DNA from: CF-161 sp035638495
GTDB lineage: Bacteria > Chloroflexota > Dormibacteria > Dormibacterales > Dormibacteraceae
Assembly (NCBI GenBank): GCA_035638495.1
Contig: DASQZW010000015.1
Span: 1-9,823, forward strand
Direction of reading: 5' to 3'
Length of the DNA: 9,823 nucleotides
The position numbers and the translations under genes were made by a program. Under the pieces are notes generated by a model, which saw only the letters and a list, made by a program, of their open reading frames with translations, was not told the origin of the DNA and did no database searches. This document shows, in pieces, positions 1 through 4,846 of this stretch (within the stretch, counting starts at the first letter, position 1; each line of letters opens with the position of its first letter).

Positions 1-44
1 GCGTGGCCGCGGCCGTTCACCCGGTACGTGACCGGGAGGAGCAT
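1..44 (-). CDS. Start of a gene running off the left edge; possibly diaminopimelate decarboxylase (lysA)
   Basis: An ATG at 44-42 on the minus strand opens a frame that stays open for 14 codons to the window edge, reading MLLPVTYRVNGRGH. It begins 16 bp after the fmdB stop on the same strand, with a weak G-rich stretch (GGCGGG) upstream as a possible ribosome site. The pattern 'P-x-T-x-x-VN-x-x-GH' resembles the N-terminus of many LysA proteins, where it precedes an 'IGG' strand. LysA makes L-lysine from meso-diaminopimelate. Only 14 residues are visible, so the identification is a tentative recollection of the family pattern. That a gene starts here at all is fairly likely from the spacing and direction. 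Confidence 0.35.
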   Translation of the reverse strand, partial: MLLPVTYRVNGRGH

Positions 45-60
45 CAGGCCCGCCGGTGCG

Positions 61-303
61 TCAGTTGTGCGAGCAGCCGCAGGCGCCGCCGCAGCAGCCG
101 CCGCCCGCTCGGGGCTGCGGGGCCATGGGCAGCGTCGAGGAGAACTCGCTCTCGCCGCCGATCGCGGCGAACGTGGAGACCAGCACGCGGGTCCTGGTCG
201 ACTCGCACGACGGGCAGGCGTGGGCGCGGTCGCGCTCCGCGAACGACGTCAGCAGATCGAACCGGCGCTCGCAGGCCTCACAGCGATACTCGTAGATCGG
301 CAT
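61..303 (-). CDS. FmdB-family putative regulatory zinc-ribbon protein
   Basis: This 80-residue protein has the standard FmdB/CxxC_CXXC_SSSS opening, MPIYEYRCEAC, in which two Cys pairs (C8/C11 and C30/C33) should bind one zinc ion. The C-terminus (about residues 66-79) is Gly/Cys-rich, as in many actinobacterial members, and may be flexible or bind a second metal. The family is widespread; its name comes from a regulator of formamidase and amidase genes, but the molecular function of most members is unknown. The ATG at 303-301 is chosen because the family motif begins exactly there, although the frame stays open far upstream. The start lies 4 bp from the divergent rsmG start. A TACAAT hexamer on this strand at 317-312 would give a nearly leaderless message. 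Confidence 0.88.
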   Translation of the reverse strand: MPIYEYRCEACERRFDLLTSFAERDRAHACPSCESTRTRVLVSTFAAIGGESEFSSTLPMAPQPRAGGGCCGGACGCSHN

Positions 304-307
304 CGCT

Positions 308-916
308 ATGGATTGTAAAGAGGACGAGTACGCACGTCTGCTCGATACGTGGCCGGGCCTGGTCAGCGGCCCCGCCGCGCCGCTGGTCAGGGACTGCCTG
401 GTCCTGCTGGACCATCTCGACGACGCGCGCTCGGTCGTCGACGTCGGCTCCGGCGGCGGCATGCCGGGCATCCCCCTGAAGATCGCGCGGCCGGACCTGC
501 GGGTCGTCCTGGTGGAGGCCAACCGGGGCAGGGCGGCGTTCCTCGTCCACGCGGCGGCGCGGCTGGCGCTCGACGTCGAGGTGGTCGCGGAGCGCGCCGA
601 GGTCGCCGGCCGGGGCCCGCTGCGCGAGACGTTCGACGTCGCCGTCTGCCGCGCCCTGGCGCCCATGCCCGTCCTGGCCGAGCTGTGCCTCCCCTTCGTT
701 CGCGTCGGCGGCCGGCTGCTCGCCATGAAGGCGCAGGCGGAGGACGCGCCCGCGGCAATCAATGCGCTCGGCGGCGGACCGGCGCGGTTCGTGCCCGCGC
801 CCTCCGCCGCCCGGGAGCGGGGAATCGTGGTGGTCGTGCCCAAGGTGACGCCGACGCCCGGCGCGTACCCGCGGCGGCCCGGCCTGCCCGCCCGGCGCCC
901 GCTGGCCGGCGCGTAA
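308..916 (+). CDS. rsmG: 16S rRNA (guanine-N7) methyltransferase RsmG
   Basis: RsmG (GidB) uses S-adenosylmethionine to methylate N7 of G527 (E. coli numbering) in 16S rRNA; loss typically gives low-level streptomycin resistance. In this 202-residue protein the SAM-binding loop DVGSGGGMPGIP lies at 45-56. An acidic residue ending the next strand (E70) should hold the ribose. The family motif CRALAPMPVL is at 114-123, a GGRLLAMK strand at 134-141, and the typical C-terminal YPRRPGLPA at 187-195. The N-terminus is short: the usual stretch with the 'NLTA' motif between the first helix and the 'DSL' helix is reduced. An in-frame stop at 293-295 rules out an upstream extension beyond ATG 308. No Shine-Dalgarno site is visible. 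thiG starts 10 bp after the stop. Confidence 0.93.
   Translation: MDCKEDEYARLLDTWPGLVSGPAAPLVRDCLVLLDHLDDARSVVDVGSGGGMPGIPLKIARPDLRVVLVEANRGRAAFLVHAAARLALDVEVVAERAEVAGRGPLRETFDVAVCRALAPMPVLAELCLPFVRVGGRLLAMKAQAEDAPAAINALGGGPARFVPAPSAARERGIVVVVPKVTPTPGAYPRRPGLPARRPLAGA
312..317 (-). promoter_or_regulatory. Putative -10 element for fmdB, leaderless type
   Basis: TACAAT on the minus strand matches the -10 consensus at 5 of 6 positions. Its last base is 8 nt from the fmdB ATG, so initiation about 7 nt downstream would give a leader of about 2 nt. A weak -35 (CAGACG, about 17 bp upstream) is present. The element lies inside the first codons of rsmG. Confidence 0.5.
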
Positions 917-919
917 TCT
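914..919 (+). promoter_or_regulatory. Putative -10 element for thiG, leaderless type
   Basis: TAATCT overlaps the rsmG stop codon and lies 7 nt before the thiG GTG. There is no Shine-Dalgarno site between the two genes and no good -35. The spacing matches the other leaderless-type starts in this window. Read-through from rsmG is equally possible. Confidence 0.35.
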
Positions 920-926
920 GTAACCC

Positions 927-1721
927 GTGGCAACCACGCTCGCGGCCGACCCGCTCGTCATCGCCGGGACCGAGCTTCGCTCGCGGCTGTTCCTCGGCAC
1001 CGGCAAGTACCGCACTGACGAGGACATGGTCGCCGCGCTGGAGGCGTCGGGCGCCGAGCTCGTCACGGTGGCGCTGCGCCGGCTCGACCTGGACGATCCG
1101 GACCGCAGGACGATCCTGGACGTCGTCGACTGGAAGCGATACCGGATCCTGCCCAACACCGCCGGCTGCCAGACCGCCGACGACGCCGTTCGCATCGCGC
1201 GACTGGCCCGGTCGATGGGCCTGTCCGACTGGGTGAAGCTGGAGGTCCAGCCTGACCCGCGGTACCTGCTGCCCGACCCGGTGGAGACGCTGCGCGCGGC
1301 CGAGGTCCTCGTCGCTGAGGGTTTCGTCGTCCTGCCGTACATCAACGCCGACCCGATCCTCGCCCGCCGGCTGGAGGCGGTCGGCTGCGCCACCGTCATG
1401 CCGCTCGGCTCGCCCATCGGGTCCGGCCAGGGCCTGGTCACGCAGCGCCAGATCGAGCTGATCATCGAGCACGCGACGGTGCCGGTCGTCGTGGACGCCG
1501 GGATCGGCGCCCCGAGCGACGCCGCGCTCGCGATGGAGCTCGGCGCCGACGCGGTCCTGGTGAACACCGCGATCGCCCTCGCCGAGCAGCCGGCCCTGAT
1601 GGCTGATGCGATCCGGCAGGGAGTCGAGGCCGGGCGCACCGGCTTCCGGGCGGGGCGTATCCCCCGACTGCCGTACGCCTCGGCCAGCTCGCCGGACACC
1701 GGGATCTCGCCGCGAAGCTAG
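927..1721 (+). CDS. thiG: Thiazole synthase ThiG
   Basis: ThiG builds the thiazole phosphate carboxylate of thiamin from 1-deoxy-D-xylulose 5-phosphate, dehydroglycine and the sulfur carried by ThiS thiocarboxylate. The 264-residue protein is full length and reads as a complete TIM barrel. It starts with LFLGTGKY (21-28) and has LPNTAGCQTADDA at 75-87. WVKLEV at 102-107 contains Lys104, which should form the imine with the sugar phosphate. MPLGSPIGSGQGL (158-170) and VVVDAGIG (187-194) follow, then the AGRIPRLPYASASSP tail. Start is GTG 927; the family motifs leave a normal short N-terminal lead and no Shine-Dalgarno site is visible. It heads a run thiG, tenI-like, thiS. No thiamin-pyrophosphate riboswitch fits in the 10 bp upstream gap, so control by thiamin must come from elsewhere, if at all. 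Confidence 0.97.
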   Translation: MATTLAADPLVIAGTELRSRLFLGTGKYRTDEDMVAALEASGAELVTVALRRLDLDDPDRRTILDVVDWKRYRILPNTAGCQTADDAVRIARLARSMGLSDWVKLEVQPDPRYLLPDPVETLRAAEVLVAEGFVVLPYINADPILARRLEAVGCATVMPLGSPIGSGQGLVTQRQIELIIEHATVPVVVDAGIGAPSDAALAMELGADAVLVNTAIALAEQPALMADAIRQGVEAGRTGFRAGRIPRLPYASASSPDTGISPRS

Positions 1722-1738
1722 GGCCGCGGCCGGCCGCG

Positions 1739-2254
1739 ATGGCCATCGTCCGCGATGCGGCTGCGGGCCTCCGCGCCATGGACCGCGGCGCGACGCTGCT
1801 GCAGCTGCGCGACCCGGGAGCGACCGGGCGAGCGCTGGAGCGGGAGGCGTGCCGGCTCGTGCGGGAGGCGGCAGTCCCCGTGCTGGTCAGCGCCCGCGCC
1901 GACCTGGCGCTGGCCGCAGACGCGGCCGGCGTCCACCTGCCCGAGCGCGACCTGCCGATCGCCGGGGCGCGGCGGCTGCTCGGCCCGGACCGGCTGCTCG
2001 GCCGCTCCGTCCACTCGGTAGAGGCGGCGGTCCGGGCCGAGGCGGACGGCGCCGACTACGTCGTGTTCGGTTCGGTGTTCGCGAGCGCCTCGCATCCCGG
2101 CCAGGCGGTGGCGGGCCTCGGGGCGCTCCAGCGGGTGGCCGCGGCCGTGCGAATCCCGGTCCTCGCGATCGGCGGCGTGGACGCCGACCGGGTCGAGGCC
2201 TGCCTCGCGGCCGGGGCGGCCGGGTTCGCCGCCATCCGATACTTCGAGGGATGA
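1739..2254 (+). CDS. tenI: TenI/ThiE-family protein, probably thiazole tautomerase TenI
   Basis: This is a short (171-residue) member of the thiamin phosphate synthase/TenI superfamily of TIM barrels. GATLLQLRD (18-26), GVHLPERDLP (64-73), LGRSVHS (87-93), DYVVFGSVF (106-114) and PVLAIGGVDADR (140-151) follow the family order. The GRSVHS motif and the stretch after it are closest to Bacillus TenI, which isomerises the ThiG product to the aromatic thiazole using a His in that motif (here His92). The ThiE metal and pyrophosphate residues are missing: the usual Asn-Asp-Arg is Ser-Ala-Arg (51-53), and the Thr-Lys loop after the 'G.vF' strand is replaced. Both ends are shorter than usual; the first strand ('LYLVTD') is absent unless an unseen non-ATG start lies upstream in overlap with thiG. 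It sits 17 bp after thiG and overlaps thiS by ATGA. Confidence 0.75.
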   Translation: MAIVRDAAAGLRAMDRGATLLQLRDPGATGRALEREACRLVREAAVPVLVSARADLALAADAAGVHLPERDLPIAGARRLLGPDRLLGRSVHSVEAAVRAEADGADYVVFGSVFASASHPGQAVAGLGALQRVAAAVRIPVLAIGGVDADRVEACLAAGAAGFAAIRYFEG

Positions 2255-2481
2255 TCCACGTCCGGGTCAACGGCAAGCCGGTCGAGCTGACCGGCCCGAC
2301 ACCGCTGCTGGACTACCTGCGCGGGCTCGGCGTCGACCCCAGGGCGGTGGCCGTCGAGGTCAACGGCGAAATCCTGGAGCGAGAGGGTTTCGTCCTGTGC
2401 ACGCTGGAGGCCGGCGACACGATCGAGATCGTGCGGATGGTCGGCGGCGGTGCCGCCGCCGCCGACCCGCCAGCCAGTTAG
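2251..2481 (+). CDS. thiS: Sulfur carrier protein ThiS with a C-terminal extension
   Basis: ThiS is a small ubiquitin-like (beta-grasp) protein. Its C-terminal Gly is adenylated by ThiF and converted to a thiocarboxylate that gives sulfur to ThiG. This 76-residue protein shows the family pattern: a start strand with VNGKP (6-10), LLDYL (19-23), VAVEVNGEIL (33-42), then LEAGDTIEIVRMVGGG (52-67). ThiS normally stops at Gly-Gly; here nine more residues (AAAADPPAS) follow Gly67 before the TAG. A mature GG end would therefore need proteolytic trimming, or this carrier works differently. The ATG overlaps the preceding stop by 4 bp (ATGA), indicating translational coupling; GAGGG directly abuts the start. 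Its stop overlaps the stop of the convergent small gene. ThiF is not in the window. Confidence 0.92.
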   Translation: MIHVRVNGKPVELTGPTPLLDYLRGLGVDPRAVAVEVNGEILEREGFVLCTLEAGDTIEIVRMVGGGAAAADPPAS

Positions 2482-2759
2482 TCCCGTCCTGCCGCCGTCG
2501 GGACCGGCGGCGCCGCCCGGTTCAGACCCGAGCTGACGCTCGCGCTGACCGAGTTGGCCACCTCCTCCATCCGCCGCCGCATCGCCGTCCGCCGCCGCTC
2601 GTCCCAGAGCAGCAGGCCCGCGACGGTAGCCACGCCCGCAACGGCGACGATCGGGGTGGCCACCACCGCCGGGTTCGGCCGCCGGCTGCGTCGCAGAGCG
2701 GGCAGTCGGAACGCCGCCCGCCGCTGCAGGCCCCGCATTCCGCCGATGAGGTCGTACAT
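2478..2759 (-). CDS. Small single-pass membrane protein, unknown function
   Basis: The 93-residue product has a basic, Arg-rich N-terminal part (residues 9-27), one hydrophobic segment of about 22 residues (31-52, 'AVVATPIVAVAGVATV...'), an Arg-rich stretch (55-63) and a Ser/Pro/Ala-rich tail. No family is recognised. By the positive-inside rule both flanks are charged, so topology is unclear. The ATG at 2759-2757 is preferred over an in-frame GTG at 2768-2766 because a perfect AGGAGG (2773-2768) stands 8 nt before it. This is the clearest Shine-Dalgarno site in the window. The gene has its own AT-richer upstream region with a promoter candidate, and its stop overlaps that of thiS, so it is transcribed alone. 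Confidence 0.8.
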   Translation of the reverse strand: MYDLIGGMRGLQRRAAFRLPALRRSRRPNPAVVATPIVAVAGVATVAGLLLWDERRRTAMRRRMEEVANSVSASVSSGLNRAAPPVPTAAGRD

Positions 2760-2767
2760 GGGAGTCA

Positions 2768-2773
2768 CCTCCT
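2768..2773 (-). promoter_or_regulatory. Ribosome binding site deciding the start of the small membrane protein
   Basis: AGGAGG on the minus strand, 8 nt before the ATG at 2759. It overlaps an alternative in-frame GTG, which it makes unlikely. It stands out because most genes here lack such a site. Confidence 0.85.
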
Positions 2774-2790
2774 CAGACTCGCACGCTTTG

Positions 2791-2829
2791 GTAACAGCAA
2801 CGCTATCACGAAAAGCGGGAATTTGTTAC
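2791..2829 (-). promoter_or_regulatory. Promoter region of the small membrane protein, with a flanking inverted repeat
   Basis: The gap 2760-2902 is distinctly AT-richer than the surroundings. On the minus strand an extended -10 (TGA followed by TAGCGT, 2805-2800) and a -35-like GTAACA (2829-2824) are separated by 18 bp. Initiation near 2793 would give a leader of about 34 nt containing the ribosome site. GTAACA at 2791-2796 and TGTTAC at 2824-2829 form an inverted repeat with 27 bp between arms, bracketing the -10; this could be an operator or chance. No convincing terminator for the murE-like gene is seen in 2830-2902. Confidence 0.4.
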
Positions 2830-2902
2830 GCGACTTTTTGCGCGAGGTCCTCAGCACCGCGCATCGTAGGGGGAAGCCGGCCCGAAAACGCAAGATCCGA
2901 GT

Positions 2903-4399
2903 TCAGATCCTGGCCAGACTGAGCGCCCGCAGGCCGGCCTCGGCCTCGGCCCGCTCGTCCCACGGCACGGGACCGCCGGCAAGGTCCAGCGTCCGTTCGT
3001 GGCCCTTCCCGGCCAGGAGGACCACGTCGCCTCGCCGGGCCAGCGCCAGCGCCCGGCGGATGGCAGCGCGGCGGTCCAGCTCAACCTCGTAGTCCCGGCC
3101 AGGCTCGCGGCCGCTCGCGCCGGCCACGACCTGGCGGGCGAGCTCGGCCGGGTCGACGTCCAGCGGGTCGTCGGTCGTGATCACGAAGAAGTCCGCCATC
3201 GCCGCGGCGGCGCGGCCCATGCCGGCCGGATCGTGGCCGCCGGAACGGGAGCTCGCGCCAAACACCGCCAGCAGCCGGCCGTCCGTGTCGCGCCGCAGCT
3301 CGCCCAGCACGCTGGCCAGTGCGACGGCGGAGTGCGCGAAGTCGACGTAGAGCGTGAACGGCTGGCCCAGGTCCACCCGCTCCAGGCGGCCCCGCAGACC
3401 GGGGAACGCGGTCAGCCCCAGGGCCAACCGGTCGAGCGGCAGGCCCAGCGCGAGCCCGCAGGCGGCTGCGCAGGCCGCGTTGGCGACGTTGAACCGGCCG
3501 GGCAGCTGCAGCCGCACCTCGACGCTCGCGTCGCCGGCGTGAAGCACGAACGCGGTACCGCCCCGGACCGGTCGGAGTGCGGCCGCCCGCACGTCGGGAG
3601 CGCCGGCCATGCCGTAGGTGAGGCGGCGCTGGATCGGGTACGCCTCCAGGTCCTCGAAGGATGTGTCGTCGCGGTTGAGCACCGCGGTCTTGAGCCCGCC
3701 CTTGGCGGACCCCGACGCGCAGAGCTCGATCAGCCGGGCCTTGGCCCGCAGGTAGGCTTCCGGCGAACCGTGGTACTCGAGGTGGTCTTCCCGGACGTTG
3801 GTGAAGGCGGCGACGTCGAAGTCGCAGGCCGCCACGCGGCCCTGCTCGAGCGCATGCGAGCTGACCTCCAGCACCGCGGCCGCCGCTCCGCCAGCGACCA
3901 TGCGGGCCAGCCACGCCTGCACCTGCGGCGGCTCCAGGGTCGTCTGTCCGGACTCGTTGTCGGCCGGAGGACCCGTCGAGCGCAGCGCGACGGAGCTCAG
4001 GTACCCGGCCGGTAGGCCAGCCGCCTCGAGCGCGCTCGCGACGAGGTGGGTGGTCGTGCTCTTGCCGGCCGTCCCGGTCACCCCGACGACCCGCAGCCGG
4101 CGCGCGGGACGGCCGTGCAGCTCCGCCGACAGCTCCGCGAGGCCGAGCCGGGTGTCGGCCAGTCGGAGCCACGCGGTGCCCGCCGGCAGGGGGACGGGGC
4201 GTTCCACCGCGACGGCGGCCCCCCGCGCCGCGGCCGCGGCCGCGAAGTCGTGGCCGTCGGCCCGCAGCCCGCGCACCGCCACGAACAGGTCGCCCGGGCC
4301 GGCCGACCGGGAGTCGTGGACCACCGCCCGGACGTCGACTCGGGCGCCGGCCTGGACCGCGGCGCCCGCGACGCCCTCCGCCAGGTGCCCGAGACGCAT
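2903..4399 (-). CDS. MurE-like Mur ligase (UDP-MurNAc-tripeptide synthetase family)
   Basis: MurE adds the third amino acid, usually meso-diaminopimelate or L-lysine, to UDP-MurNAc-L-Ala-D-Glu in the cytoplasm using ATP. The 498-residue protein has all three Mur domains: an N-terminal UMP-binding part (DSRSAGPGDLFVAVRG, 29-44), the ATPase core and a C-terminal amino-acid-binding part. The core has P-loop TGTAGKST (108-115), EVSSHALEQG (178-187), AFTNVREDHLEYH (198-210), Lys220 in the position of the carbamylated lysine, and FNVANAACAA (303-312). The C-terminal part has DFAHS (353-357), DDPLDVDP (410-417) and GKGHE (464-468). Several residues are unusual: A111 for the usual Asn/Lys of the P-loop, DDPL for the diaminopimelate motif DNPR, and no 'GGDRD..KR'. 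The start at ATG 4399 gives the typical 'MRLGHL' opening; an upstream in-frame ATG (4414) lies inside the likely -10 box. Confidence 0.85.
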   Translation of the reverse strand: MRLGHLAEGVAGAAVQAGARVDVRAVVHDSRSAGPGDLFVAVRGLRADGHDFAAAAAARGAAVAVERPVPLPAGTAWLRLADTRLGLAELSAELHGRPARRLRVVGVTGTAGKSTTTHLVASALEAAGLPAGYLSSVALRSTGPPADNESGQTTLEPPQVQAWLARMVAGGAAAAVLEVSSHALEQGRVAACDFDVAAFTNVREDHLEYHGSPEAYLRAKARLIELCASGSAKGGLKTAVLNRDDTSFEDLEAYPIQRRLTYGMAGAPDVRAAALRPVRGGTAFVLHAGDASVEVRLQLPGRFNVANAACAAACGLALGLPLDRLALGLTAFPGLRGRLERVDLGQPFTLYVDFAHSAVALASVLGELRRDTDGRLLAVFGASSRSGGHDPAGMGRAAAAMADFFVITTDDPLDVDPAELARQVVAGASGREPGRDYEVELDRRAAIRRALALARRGDVVLLAGKGHERTLDLAGGPVPWDERAEAEAGLRALSLARI

Positions 4400-4409
4400 C
4401 CGGAGCCTG

Positions 4410-4417
4410 AGCATACT
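4410..4417. promoter_or_regulatory. Overlapping divergent -10 elements for murE-like and folK
   Basis: The 24-bp gap between the two start codons contains AGCATACT. Read on the minus strand it contains TATGCT (4415-4410), placing initiation about 4 nt before the murE-like ATG. Read on the plus strand it contains CATACT (4412-4417), placing initiation at the A of the folK ATG. Neither strand has a good -35. If both are used, two RNA polymerases would compete for the same 8 bp. Confidence 0.45.
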
Positions 4418-4423
4418 TGGGCC

Positions 4424-4846
4424 ATGGCCCTGGTGTACCTGGCCCTCGGCGCCAACGTCGGCGACCGCGCGGCCAACCTCGCGCGAGCCCGGCGGCTGCT
4501 CGCCGAGCGGGGGGCGAGGCTGCTCCGGGAGTCATCCGTCCGCGAGACCGAGCCGTTCGGGGTCACCGACCAGCCGCGGTTCCTGAACCAGGTGATCGAG
4601 GTGGACTGGGCCGGCAGTCCGCGCGAGCTGCTCGAGGCCGCCCGCGAGGTGGAGACCGCGGTCGGCCGGACGCCGACCTATCGTTGGGGGCCGCGCGAGA
4701 TCGACGTGGACATCCTCCTCTTCGGCGACGAGACCGTCACGGACCCCGACCTGGTAATCCCGCATCCCGGCCTCCGGGAGCGCGAGTTCGTGCTGGGCCC
4801 GCTGGCCGAGCTGCGGCCCGACCTCGCCGAGCAGGCGCGCCCGTGA
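4424..4846 (+). CDS. folK: 2-amino-4-hydroxy-6-hydroxymethyldihydropteridine pyrophosphokinase FolK
   Basis: FolK (HPPK) transfers pyrophosphate from ATP to 6-hydroxymethyl-7,8-dihydropterin, the step before dihydropteroate synthase in folate synthesis. The 140-residue protein is a standard single-domain HPPK. It has LALGANVGDR (6-15), the pterin-binding SSVRETEPFG (37-46), DQPRFLN (49-55), and WGPREIDVDIL (88-98), in which Asp94 and Asp96 coordinate the two magnesium ions. The VIPHPGLREREFVLGPLAEL tail (111-130) is also typical. The partner genes folB, folP and folE are not nearby. No Shine-Dalgarno site precedes the ATG; a CATACT box 6 nt upstream predicts a leaderless message. The stop overlaps the next gene by GTGA, so folK appears to head a coupled unit with two glycosyltransferases, an unusual pairing. 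Confidence 0.96.
   Translation: MALVYLALGANVGDRAANLARARRLLAERGARLLRESSVRETEPFGVTDQPRFLNQVIEVDWAGSPRELLEAAREVETAVGRTPTYRWGPREIDVDILLFGDETVTDPDLVIPHPGLREREFVLGPLAELRPDLAEQARP

Noticed and set aside
3..479. A plus-strand open frame over fmdB and the start of rsmG
   Set aside because: Composition is almost entirely Arg, Ser, Ala and Thr, and it overlaps fmdB in antisense; no motif.
917..926. A thiamin-pyrophosphate riboswitch before thiG
   Set aside because: Only 10 bp separate rsmG and thiG, and no riboswitch core was seen in the upstream sequence.
278..1699. A 473-codon open frame on the minus strand over rsmG and thiG
   Set aside because: It is antisense to two clearly identified genes, is Arg/Ser/Pro-rich as expected from a GC-rich mirror frame, and shows no family motif.
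2830..2902. A terminator after the MurE-like gene
   Set aside because: Only a 4-bp stem (CGCG...CGCG) around an A/T-rich loop can be drawn, with no adjoining U-tract; not enough to call.
4397..4414. The upstream ATG (4414-4412) as the start of the MurE-like gene
   Set aside because: It lies inside the likely TATGCT -10 box; the second ATG at 4399 gives the typical family opening.
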